Source: Selaginella moellendorffii
Lineage: Eukaryota; Streptophyta; Lycopodiopsida; Selaginellales; Selaginellaceae
DNA length: 64,000 nucleotides
Direction of reading: 5' to 3'
Assembly (NCBI RefSeq): GCF_000143415.4
Contig: NW_003314269.1
Location: 672,034-736,033 of the forward strand
Shown here: positions 21,185 through 30,150 of the stretch, piece by piece
Numbering within the stretch: position 1 is the stretch's first letter
Layout: every line of letters begins with the position of its first letter
Made by a program: the position numbers and the translations under genes
Notes under the pieces: generated by a model
Databases searched by the model: none
What the model was told of the DNA's origin: nothing
Seen by the model: only the letters and a program-made list of their open reading frames with translations

Positions 21185-21402
21185 ACTAAAAGATTTTAAT
21201 TTTCTTTAAAACATTTAATATTTTTAAATTGATGATTAATGGAGATATAAATTGCATCATCTAACTAAAGGGACAACAATCTTGACAAAAGGAATTAATA
21301 TGTATTGCAATTGAATTCCAAATATGACTTAAAGCATTCACTTTAACTAACTTATATGCAAATTATTTATAATATGATAGTTGCTCCACTGCATTATTTA
21401 CT

Positions 21403-22991
21403 TTAAATTCTTGGTGATATAGTAAGCTCAAGAGGAACTGCTCTAGCTAGTGTCAAACCAGATCCTTCACTCATATCAAGTTCCTTGCCGCTAGGGTTCT
21501 TCCACTCAAAGCCATGCACAAGGTTGGCCAGGACGAAATGCACCACTCGCAAACCAAGCTGTATTCCAGGGCACCCTCTTCTTCCAGATCCAAAAGGGAG
21601 CATCTCAAAGTCGCGCAAGCCAACAATGTCGATGTTTCTCTCCACAAACCGCTCCGGCTTGAACTTGAGAGGCTCCTCCCAGCAGCGCTCATCCCTGGCG
21701 ATCTCATAGTTATTGATGAAGACCCGTGTTCCCTCCGGAACAAAGTAGTCCATCACCTGGCAGGGCTGTGCCGCCTGGAAGATGAGTATCGCACCAGGCG
21801 GATGGAGACGAAGGGTTTCTTTCACCACTGCGCCCAGATAGACGAGTTTGTCGAGGTGGGCTTCTTCTACCTTGAGTGACGATGGCCCGACCACGCTGTG
21901 TAGCTCTTCCAGGAGCCTGGACATGACACTGGGATTGTTGATGAGCTCCGCCATCGCCCACTCGATCGTCACTGCGCTAGTGTCTGTTCCAGCACCGATC
22001 ATGTCCTGCGAATAGAGATCATAACAATAGTTTCCAATGCTAATTTAACAAGATCAGGAACTCACCAGGACGATTGCCTTCATGAAGGAATCCGACTTGG
22101 AGAAGAGCTCATTTCGCAGCATTATGCTGATGAAATCGTCGCCAATATCCGCGCCTTTCCTGCGCTGCTCGTCGACCAGCCGCTGCATGTACTCGTCAAC
22201 TTGCTTGTACAAGCGCTTGGCATGGGCCGCTTTTCTCAAGTCGAGCCACTGCAGCCATGGCATGATGTCTCCCACGTAAAAGTCTCCCATCGCGACGAAC
22301 ACCTCCTTTAGCAGGTGCTTAAACCGCAGAGCTTCCTCGTTCCTCCGGTGGCCATTCCCCACAACTTTTCGCAAGATCATGCCGTAAGTAACATCAGAGA
22401 TCACCTCCGTGAGGTTAACAGTGCCCGGCATTGGACCCCTCGAGGCCTCCACAAGCTTTGCCACGGCCAGAGCCATCTCCTCGGCTCTCGCGGCTTGCGA
22501 GCGCTGGATTTGCCTCAACGTCAGTAGCTCCAGAGTGCAAAGCTTCCTCACGTTTCGCCAGTACTCGCCATATGGCGTCCATAGAATTCCATCGGCACCG
22601 AAAATCTTGCCTGGATAGATAGAACGAGCGTCGAGGGTCACAAACTCATCACTGGACACTGACCTGGTGTTAGAAAAGGCCTGGAAGAATAAGTGGAGTC
22701 GCGGACTCGGATGGCCTCTCTGGCGGCTTGGGCAGAGGAGATGACCAAGTAAGGAGAGCTCCCAAACTTGAGGGACACACAAGGGCCGTGCTCTCGAGCG
22801 ATTTCCCCGAAGGCACGGTGGAGATGCTTGCCAAGAACCAGATGCAAGTGCCCGATTAGCGGGAGTGCTCTTGGCGATGGCGGCAGCGAGCATCCAGCTC
22901 CTCCAGATGGTGGGCGAAGAATCCATGATTTCACGAGGAGAGCCACGGAGAGCCCGAAGAGCACTGCAAGCGGAGCGATCCACGTCTCCAT
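21403..22991 (-). pseudogene. Cytochrome P450, CYP71 clan, duplicate copy 2 (one frameshift)
   Basis: This is the near-identical partner of the gene at 610-2209. Exon 1 is 22991-22066 (926 bp), the intron 22065-22006 (60 bp, GT...TTCGCAG), and exon 2 22005-21403 (603 bp). The exons sum to 1529 bp, one short of 510 codons, a normal P450 length. The frame changes near 22676: the N-terminal frame reads SSRPFLTPGQ while the rest of the protein is in the frame giving RSVSSDEFVTLDARSIYPG. A single missing base in a short T run of the coding strand explains it. Copy 1 has the same lesion, so it predates the duplication. Downstream of it, all of I-helix (AGTDTS), KETLR, FKPERF and FGSGRRGCPG is intact. 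Either both are young pseudogenes or the frame is corrected in a way not visible here. Confidence 0.85.
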
Positions 22992-23404
22992 AGCTCTCGC
23001 AAATTATCAAACTCTATTAATTGACTTTGAAGACACCTGGAGTCAGTCGAGTTTTTCTCATTTTGTTCTTTTTTCTTGACCAGTAAAAGGAAAAAGTTCT
23101 AGAATGAGAGCGTTTCTTTCTGAGAAAGGTCATTTAAACCCGAATCCATTGGCGTTTATAAAAATTACATAAAATCTTTCTTGCGAGAGTTTTAGCTAGC
23201 GCTAGCGATGGAGCTCTAACAATCTCTCATGCATGGAAGAGAGAGAGAGAGAGAGAGAGAGATTAATCTTCTAAAAATTTAGTGCTAGCGATGGAAGGAA
23301 TCTAGCTCTCAAAAAAAATTATGCGTAGAGAGAGAGAGTTTACCGAGTTTCTCTACCTAGGGCTTTTGCTCCTAGATCGGTCGATCAATCCATTGATCGA
23401 CCCA

Positions 23405-23872
23405 ATGGCGTCGGCGTCGTGGGCGCTGCGGCTGCGCGAGCTGAGTGAAAGGTATGGCAAGGTCGCGGTGGGCGTGCATTTCTCCGTGTCCGCCATCTCC
23501 ACCGGGACCATCTACCTGGCCATCAAGAACAACGTCGATGTGGTAGCGCTCCTGGAGAAAGTGGGGCTCGTCTCCAAGAAAGCCCCCGAGGACAAACTCA
23601 GCGGCGCCGCCGGAGTGGAGCGAGTCTGGAGCGAATCCGAGGAGAGCAGCGGCAGTCCCGACATGGCCCAGAAGATCGATGATCCCAGCGACGCCGACGC
23701 CGACCCTTCTGCTCCTCCGTCCAAGGAGAAGAAGCGATCGGATGGGGCCATGGGAGCTCTGGGCCTGGCTCTTCTCTGCAACAAGGCTCTCTTTCCAGTC
23801 CGTGTTCCAATCACTGTCATGCTCACGCCGCCAGTTCATCGCCTCCTCACCCGGATCAAAGCTCGACTGTGA
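23405..23872 (+). CDS. DUF1279 (FAM210-like) protein, copy 2
   Basis: A 155-residue protein of the DUF1279 family: small membrane-associated proteins, mitochondrial in animals and with plant homologues of unclear role. Conserved blocks are LRELSERYGKVAVGVHFS, IYLAIKNNVDVVALLEKVGL and ALGLALLCNKALFPVRVP ... LTPPV. Between them lies a poorly conserved acidic linker (residues about 70-110) rich in Ser, Asp and Lys. ATG 23405 follows a CCCA context and is the first codon of the conserved region. The frame ends RIKARL at TGA. It is divergently paired with the P450 gene (413 bp between starts) and converges on mTERF, whose stop is 291 bp away. This copy is probably the intact original form. Confidence 0.75.
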   Translation: MASASWALRLRELSERYGKVAVGVHFSVSAISTGTIYLAIKNNVDVVALLEKVGLVSKKAPEDKLSGAAGVERVWSESEESSGSPDMAQKIDDPSDADADPSAPPSKEKKRSDGAMGALGLALLCNKALFPVRVPITVMLTPPVHRLLTRIKARL

Positions 23873-24163
23873 TCCATCCCATCCTGCTGGAAAGTAGTCC
23901 ACGAATCGAGGTAGCTTGAGCTCCATTTTTTTTTTTGGCTTTGCTCTCTTTGCGTCGAGTTTTCGTAGAGTCCAGTCCTTGTCCTTTACGTTCGCATATT
24001 TCCTGCTTTCTTCTTCACGGGGACTCCTGAGAAGGGATGAGCTCCATTTTTTCTTCCCTCCAGCGTCCCCAGCATTGCGTGCTTTCGCTGTTGTTTACGT
24101 TCCTTCTTCACGGGGATTGCCACTGTCGGTAAAGCTTTCTTCTTCCTGCAGCGGTCCCAACTT

Positions 24164-25444
24164 CTAACCACTGGTCTTGCTCTGCTTCTTCTTCGCCACC
24201 ACCTGTTTCTTCTCCGCCGGTTTCACCTTGATCACGGAGTCGTAGATCTTGACAGCCGCCGGGTTCCATCCCAGCACCATCTTCCGAAAGCTCGCATTGG
24301 TGTAGTAGAACACGCCCTTCCACTTGATGTCCACGTCCTGCCTCATCAATCCGCTGAGCAAAACCAGCGCCGCCACCCGGAACCGCGGCCTCAACCGCTT
24401 CTCGAGGCTGTAGAGCATGTAAGTCGGCGACTTGAGCATCTTCTCCCGGGGCAGCTTGACGCAGTCGAGCAGAAACCTCATCTTGAGCTTGAGCGACTCG
24501 TCACCCACGCGCAGGATCCTCGGCTGCTTGCGAAACATCTCGTGGACTTGCGCAGTGGAGAAGCCAAACGCGCTCATCCTCTCCAGCCGCTCCGGGATGA
24601 TCTCCATCTTCGTCAGCGCCGCGATGCTGAGCGCCGACTTGTAAGATCTGGCGCTCCTGCTCAGCCCCGCCGAGCGGAGAACGTCCTCTCTCGCCGGGAG
24701 CGTCGCGGCGGAGCGGAGAGATCCCGGGTACCAGGCCACCATCTGCGCCATCCTCTCGCCATCCAGGCCGTGGCGCTTGAACAGCGGCATGCACTCCTCC
24801 ATGGTCACGTTGCTGCTCTTGAAGAACCACGGGTAGCGGAGAAGAATGCGCTCCAAGTTCTTCCCCACCACGGACCTCTCCGCCACGAACGCCAGCTTGA
24901 TCTTCCACATCTCCAGGCTCAGCGTGGCGGCGCCTCTGGACTTCTGGAGCACCAGCCCGAAAGCTTTCCTGGACACCCCGAGGCTGCAAACCAGCCGCGT
25001 CTTCTCCTCGAGGTCCTCCACCGTGAGCAAGATCGGGCGCTTGGGGATGTCGCTCTTGCCGATGCCCAGCCGCCCCAGGCTCGCGATCCTGGTGGAGAGG
25101 CTGGCGGGGTCCTGCGCCACCACCTGGGGGACGATCCGGACGATCCGGTGGACTTGCTTCTCGTCGCCGAGCTCGCGGAGAATGGCCAGGATCTTGTCGA
25201 ACTTGGCTTGATCGTAGGCGACCTTGAAGAGACATGGCTGTGCTCGGAATGCGTCGCTGATGTGGCGCCGCGAGAAGCCGTTCTTCACCAGGAAGATGAT
25301 CACTCCCGAGAGATTGAATGCCGTGCTGCCGCTGGACTGCCCATTCTTGTCAATCCTGTCCGTGTAGAGCGACACTAGCTTGTCTAACCCGGTCTCGGCG
25401 AGGAAGCCTGGATCGACGAGGTCGTCGCTCGAGTGTGCCGCCAT
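24164..25444 (-). CDS. mTERF-family protein
   Basis: A single-exon protein of 426 residues with the tandem helical repeats of mitochondrial transcription termination factors. The plant-typical elements include FLVKNGFSRRHISDAFRAQP, RILGVGKSDI-like LGRLGIGKSDIPKRPILL, ILLRYPWFFKSSN, GLDGERMAQMVAWYPGSL, SAFGFSTAQVHEMFRKQPRI, LLDCVKLPREKMLKSPTYML and the C-terminal SLEKRLRPRFRVAALV. Family members bind organelle nucleic acids and affect transcription, splicing or ribosome assembly. The tail is Lys-rich. Start: ATG 25444 (MAAHSSDD). Open sequence continues upstream, but only to a TTG, and the region upstream resembles a 5' UTR. If the true protein has an organelle presequence, an unseen upstream exon would supply it. 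Confidence 0.9.
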   Translation of the reverse strand: MAAHSSDDLVDPGFLAETGLDKLVSLYTDRIDKNGQSSGSTAFNLSGVIIFLVKNGFSRRHISDAFRAQPCLFKVAYDQAKFDKILAILRELGDEKQVHRIVRIVPQVVAQDPASLSTRIASLGRLGIGKSDIPKRPILLTVEDLEEKTRLVCSLGVSRKAFGLVLQKSRGAATLSLEMWKIKLAFVAERSVVGKNLERILLRYPWFFKSSNVTMEECMPLFKRHGLDGERMAQMVAWYPGSLRSAATLPAREDVLRSAGLSRSARSYKSALSIAALTKMEIIPERLERMSAFGFSTAQVHEMFRKQPRILRVGDESLKLKMRFLLDCVKLPREKMLKSPTYMLYSLEKRLRPRFRVAALVLLSGLMRQDVDIKWKGVFYYTNASFRKMVLGWNPAAVKIYDSVIKVKPAEKKQVVAKKKQSKTSG

Positions 25445-25546
25445 TTCGGACAAGAACCCTAGAGGAGGAGCGACTGACCTGCTAGAGCTGTGGATCTTGC
25501 TTGCTCCATCCCAGTTAGGGCACACACTGGATAGAATAAAATGCAA

Positions 25547-25981
25547 TACCTGAGAAAAAAGAGAGAAAAAAAGAGAAAAGTCACCACCTTGAAATGAGAA
25601 GATTTTTTATTTCATCGAAGTTTAATTTCAATAATTTACTGTGCGTTGCATGCAACAGCACTTTATCTACTTAATAGTAGTTATAAATATGTTTATAATT
25701 TGTAAATCAAGATCAATTTTATTGCATATTAACCATTCGATGGTAGAATAAAAAAGAATATTTTAAAAAGTGTTTAGGAATGTTTATAAATTATAAACAT
25801 AAAAAATTAATCTAAATAAATAACAACTGTTAAATAGTAAAATATCCTAAAATATTCAAATATATTTTAAGTATATTCATTAACATCTTTCCCCTTACAG
25901 GTTTGCACCAAAAACTTATGTTATTGTCAAATTTCGCACACCCTTTTAGGGCATATAATTTGGCACAAAGGTTTGGCAACT
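25547..25981. other. AT-rich intergenic region
   Basis: No gene or repeat is recognised between the mTERF 5' end and the next gene. Confidence 0.5.
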
Positions 25982-27450
25982 ATGACGTATACGGAGGAAG
26001 AAAGGAAGCTGTCTCTGCATAGCGACGTGGTCGAGCTCTGCTCCCACGTCGGGAAAGAGTATGCTTCAGCAGTGTCTCGGACGCTAAACATAGGGCGCGC
26101 GTTGAGAGGTTTCCGTAGGAATCTCTATCACACCGCTTACCCAGAAAGGGATGGGAACCTATACGACCTTGTCATGCTGCTCTATGCTGGAAGCCTTCCC
26201 CTCGGAGTTTCCAGTAATGTCGTCCGGGAAATCTCTCAGAGTGTGCGTGCTGGTTCCCTCCAACACGCCTTGACGTGGTTGCGCGAACCAGGTGGGTGGT
26301 TTTTCTTTTCAGTTCCTCATTTACTCTTTTGCAAAGTTTCAGCCTCTCAGGCTCGCCGTGAGGTTGACGCACTGGCCAAGTCCGAGTATTTCCTAACACC
26401 AGACAAATCGGTAAGCGTGCGCCTATGTATCTTCGTACTTCTAATCGCCATTCTCGCAGACACTCGCGGAAAGAAACCCCTACGCCGCCTGCCAGGTTGA
26501 AGCTGGATGTCCCGAGGAGCTCCAGTTCCTCACACAGGAGCATGGATTCCAGGCCATCCTGGTGAATGCCCGGCCGGGCTTGGAGGTGGAGGACTTGAGC
26601 GAGGAAGAGATCGTACTTCTCCTGCATGCTCTACACGCAGAGAACTCTCCGTTGGCGAAGCTCATGCGGCCACTTCCTTTCCTGACGCATCAGGAGAATG
26701 TGGCTGTCGCACTGCAACACGCGCGGCTCTTCCTGCTCGGGGCTCTGCTTCCGGTTGCCTTCGCCATAGACATCACCTGTGAGTGTTGCAACACACTATT
26801 TCCTGCCTCTCAAGTGCTCCATCTCTTATTTCCTTCGTTTTTGCTACAGATGCCGATCTGAGGCACTTGGTTGGACCCTGCAACTCGTTTCCTTGTTGTC
26901 AAGCCAGCAAGTACCAGCTCATAGTAATTGGTGTTTCATTTCTTGCCTCGTTTAACATAACTCTTTTCAGCCAGCGGCAGACGAGGACGTGATCGCTAAA
27001 TGGCGTTGCTGGAAAAGGCCGCTATTCCGCTGGTATGCACTCATTGTAGTTCTTGCTTTTTCCTTGATCGTGAAAATCTGCTCGGTATGCTGCAGGCTTG
27101 ACAATCCTGATCGTCTACCATCAGGTATGGAGACAAACCTGAGATTGACAACGATAAGTAGCCATCTGCTGGCGAAGAAGGAACCGAGCATGGTTGTCGT
27201 CCATGAGACGAGTACCGGGTGTCCAGCGGAAGCACCATTGTTTGTGCGGCAGCTACTACGCCTGCGGTCACCACACTGCTTTGATCCGACGAGAGAGGAG
27301 CCCCGTGACTGGAGAGAATGGAACAGTATCCTGGTTCACACCCAGGAAGAGGAAGAGGAGGGCCACGGTGATGCACTTGACCAGGCCACGTATGCCGAGT
27401 GGGAGTTTGGAGAGTCCGAGGAGATGTTTGCGTTGCTCACAAGGCTCTAA
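25982..27450 (+). CDS. Unrecognised multi-exon gene
   Basis: I do not recognise this protein. Coding pieces separated by short GT-AG introns are convincing. Exon 1 from ATG 25982 (MTYTEEERKLSLHSDV) runs to about 26290. The next pieces are QARREVDALAKSEYFLTPDKS, then TLAERNPYAACQVEAGCPEE through HALHAENSPLAKLMRPL and ARLFLLGALLPVAFAIDIT, then YADLRHLVGPCNSFP, then DEDVIAKWRCWKRPLF. A last long exon (MVVVHETSTGCPAEAP ... DALDQATYAEWEFGESEEMF) ends at 27450. The protein would be soluble and acidic at the C-terminus, with one hydrophobic stretch (LFLLGALLPVAFAI). The intron between the YADLRHL and DEDVIAK pieces could not be phased with certainty. The final exon continues from GLTILIVYHQ-like sequence and may start earlier. 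Confidence 0.55.
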
Positions 27451-27459
27451 GGAAGTTCT

Positions 27460-27967
27460 CTCCATCTCTCTCCACAAACTGCGTCTGGACCCTGTGTAGT
27501 TGCTCTTAGCGAGAAAAAAAAACGTGGAACAACATGAAAGGAATGACCTGGTGGTGTTTGGGGTGGGGACGAGCGCTGCGACCTGCAAAATGAGAATTGT
27601 TTGACGATTTTTCTAAGTTGGCCAGAGTTACCTGATCTTATTATCATCATTAGAGCTGGGCAGCCTATCTCCTATGGTAGTTCATGGCTCGTCCTGCAAA
27701 ACTTATCTTAGAACAAATCCACCAGAAACAGTAATTCTCAAACCTGTGTTTTTTGAAAATTGCATGTTTCTCCATGCGCAGAACTGTAAAAAGAAAAATA
27801 GAAAAACAGAAAACACTCACAGAGAAGTATTAGAACCGATGGCGTCGAGGAACGCCATTTTGCCACGATCGCGCTGGTTCGCGATCATGGACTTCCTAAC
27901 CTAAGACATGGATGCATCATACATACAAGCTCCGGAAGCAATGCAAACTTACAAGAAATCAATACGC
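27460..27967. other. Intergenic region between the unknown gene and CDC20
   Basis: The two genes converge here. It must contain both 3' UTRs. I see nothing else. Confidence 0.5.
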
Positions 27968-29606
27968 TTACCGAATACAGCGACTGTTCAAGGCACTGTA
28001 TGTTTCCCTTGCCTTCGTTCGAACCGCTGCTTTCGCTGTGTCGGGATTGCCAAAGACTTGCCAGAACCTGAGTGTTTCGTCTCCAGCGGCAGAAGCAACT
28101 GTGTAGCCATCAGGACTCTGCAACGAACACAGCGTGGTTAGATACCAGCTGATGGAAACCAAGCAAGAACATCTACCTGCGCCAAGTGCAAGACTCTGGA
28201 TGTGTGACCGGTAAGTTCCGCCATCTTCACCATAGACGGGTACTTCCACAAGATCAACTGGTTCTGGCTGAATCCATGCGAACTTAGCAGCTCTCTCTCA
28301 TGCTTGCTCCACTGCAACGCGCACACCTGAGAGCCCGTGTCGACGCTTTGGATGCAAGCTCCAGTGTGCGTGTTCCAGAATTTGATGCATCGGTCTGCAG
28401 TGCCACCCCCGGAGGCCAAGAGATTGCTCTGGAAAGGACACCAGGCAAGGGCTTTGACAGCCGCTTGATGCTCGTCCAGACGATGCAGATACGAGCTTGT
28501 ACCACCGGAAACAGCAGCGGCGGCATCCCAGACGTGAAGAAGGTTGTCATTACCACCGCTAGCCAGCTGCTGTCCAGAAGGCGACCACTTCAAGCCGCAA
28601 ACTTCCTGCTGGTGTGCTACCATCTTGCCAGTTACGTGCTCACGGATGCGAACGTCATGGTTGAAGATAACGTTGTCACGACCCCCGGTACTGAGAATCG
28701 GACCATTCCAGGCCAGGCTTCCAACTCGAGCAGAGTGGGCCTTGAGAGATCGCACCTGTGTGGCACCGCAAGCTTTTTTAGTTCCTGAGATCCAAGACAC
28801 AATCCTACACTTCACTGTACCTGGCGAAGAGACAATGAATCCCAGAGCTGCACGTCCGCATTGCTAAGGCCGACAGAGATATGCTTGCCGTCGGGCGCCC
28901 AAGCAACGCTAGTCACGGGACCGTCCTCCTCGTTTGCTTGCATGAGCTCTTCGATGTTACCCGTGCTCGCGTTCCAGAGGTAGACGGTGTGTCCGAGAGC
29001 GACCGCGACCACGTTGTTTGATCCCCAGTCGAGCAAGTTGAGGTAGTAGTCGTCTAGAATCTCGGGTGCGTCGAGAGTTCTCTCTGGAGCCTGAAAGAAG
29101 AAAACAAGTGTGAGAAGAGAAGATTTCTAAACCCAAGAACAAATGGATGGAAGAAAGAAAGAGGAGAGGAAACATACCTGGGGAATGTGTCTAAACATCT
29201 TGCGAGGCCTGGAAGCGCCCGGAGCCGTGTTCTCGCTGTACAAGAGCCTGGATTCCTTGTCAAATCCCTCGGGAGGCGGCGGAGGCCTGTTCTTGAAGGC
29301 AAGAATCCGGCTCTCCTTGTGGAGGATGTTGGCGTCTTTCAAGAGATTCTCGGCGAGCTGCTTCTTGTACTCTTCCTGGCAGCAATCGTACCTCAGATGC
29401 TGCTGCTGTTGCTGCTGCTGCTGAGAATGCGAGTTCTCCTTGCCGAGCACGAGCATATTTGCGACATCGAAATTCATGGCGCTGCGATCTGGGATGAATC
29501 GATCGCTCTGGAGCTGGAGCTTCCCCGGCGTCTTCCTCGGCGGATTCGAGATGAGGCACGGGGCTCTGCCGGGAGTAGAGCAAGTCGCCGTGCCCTGGGC
29601 TGCCAT
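27968..29606 (-). CDS. CDC20: CDC20, activator of the anaphase-promoting complex
   Basis: This is the WD40 adaptor that recruits substrates to the APC/C ubiquitin ligase at mitosis. Four exons join in frame: 29606-29178, 29090-28821, 28755-28177 and 28117-27968 (475 residues; introns 59-87 bp). The N-terminus has the C-box [12 protein letters not shown], followed by LGKENSHS, a possible KEN box, and a run of eight glutamines. The CDC20-typical [17 protein letters not shown] and [19 protein letters not shown] come next. The propeller is visible from [20 protein letters not shown], with WD-type blades including [52 protein letters not shown] and [19 protein letters not shown]. It ends in the IR tail that docks on the APC/C. 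The start at 29606 is the first ATG of the conserved MAAQG frame. It is divergent from the next gene. Confidence 0.93.
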
Positions 29607-30150
29607 CAACACACAAAAGAAACCAAAATTTTCGAGCAAGAAGCACACAAACAAGAAGAATGCGAGCTAGAAAGTTCTACTCTACTGATCTCTAGCTATG
29701 AGCGCGCTTGGACTTCGTGGAGAGAGGGCCGCGCGGTTCGCAAAATCGATCGCTTTGCTTCTCTAGAGATTTAGGGCTCTTGATTATAACCCCGGCTCCT
29801 CTATCAACGGTCCGATTTTCCAACGGGTCTATGGATGGTTAGGGCTCCTGGCCAAAGGTCACTGGGGTTTATTGGGGCTTTGGATCGATCGCGCTGGCCG
29901 CCGCTTTCTCTAGGAATGATCGAGAATGTCGCTTGAAGCAACGATAGATCGTCAATGGTGAGACTCTTTGACTCGATCGCTCTAGAGGAAATGCTGAGTT
30001 TGTATGAACTAGGCTTCTCTATTGCAAGACGAATGGCGTGGATTGGCGCATTTTAGAACAGAGAGCCGCCGCAGGGTCTTCAAGAAGACGTGAGTTACTC
30101 GCCTTTTTTTCTGCTTGTATGCTCGAGCTTTGTTTTAATTTTGCCAACAG
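29607..30150. promoter_or_regulatory. Divergent promoter region between CDC20 and the CNBD gene
   Basis: About 540 bp separate the CDC20 start from the first secure exon of the plus-strand gene. It contains TTAGGGCTC-type elements near 29770 and 29839 and clusters of GATCGATCG. The 5' exon of the plus-strand gene must also lie here. A frame from ATG 29955 (MVRLFDSIALEEML) is possible but runs into a stop before a usable splice site. Confidence 0.4.

Larger units (their letters stand above)
8761..21188 (-). mobile_element. Old Ty3/gypsy LTR retrotransposon, host of two nested insertions
   Basis: The LTRs are 8765-8941 (starts TGTAGGTGCATGG) and 21016-21184 (starts TGTCAGTGCATGG). Both end in CCTCACA on the plus strand. 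They are flanked by a matching ACTA at 8761-8764 and 21185-21188, a probable 4-bp remnant of the target duplication. A polypurine tract lies beside the left LTR (plus-strand TCATCCCTTCCTCTT, 8942-8956), so the element reads on the minus strand. Internal pieces occur in the expected order from right to left: gag with a CCHC knuckle, reverse transcriptase, RNase H, integrase, and an integrase C-terminal module. All carry stop codons. The chromodomain element at 9681-15286 and another repeat at about 16070-17817 interrupt it. It is dead. Confidence 0.8.

Noticed and set aside
22655-22672. A tiny intron (GT...AG of about 12 bases) to repair the P450 frame
   Set aside because: Far below the smallest introns seen in this window (about 49 bp). 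A one-base frameshift is simpler.
24501-25378. Long Arg/Gly- or His/Leu-rich frames overlapping mTERF
   Set aside because: They are shadows of a GC-rich gene in other frames, with no homology.
25445-25546. 34-residue N-terminal extension of the mTERF protein
   Set aside because: The extension begins at TTG, not ATG. ATG 25444 is the first real start codon in the exon.
28300-28867. Plus-strand frames within CDC20
   Set aside because: Antisense to clear WD40 coding sequence, with no homology.
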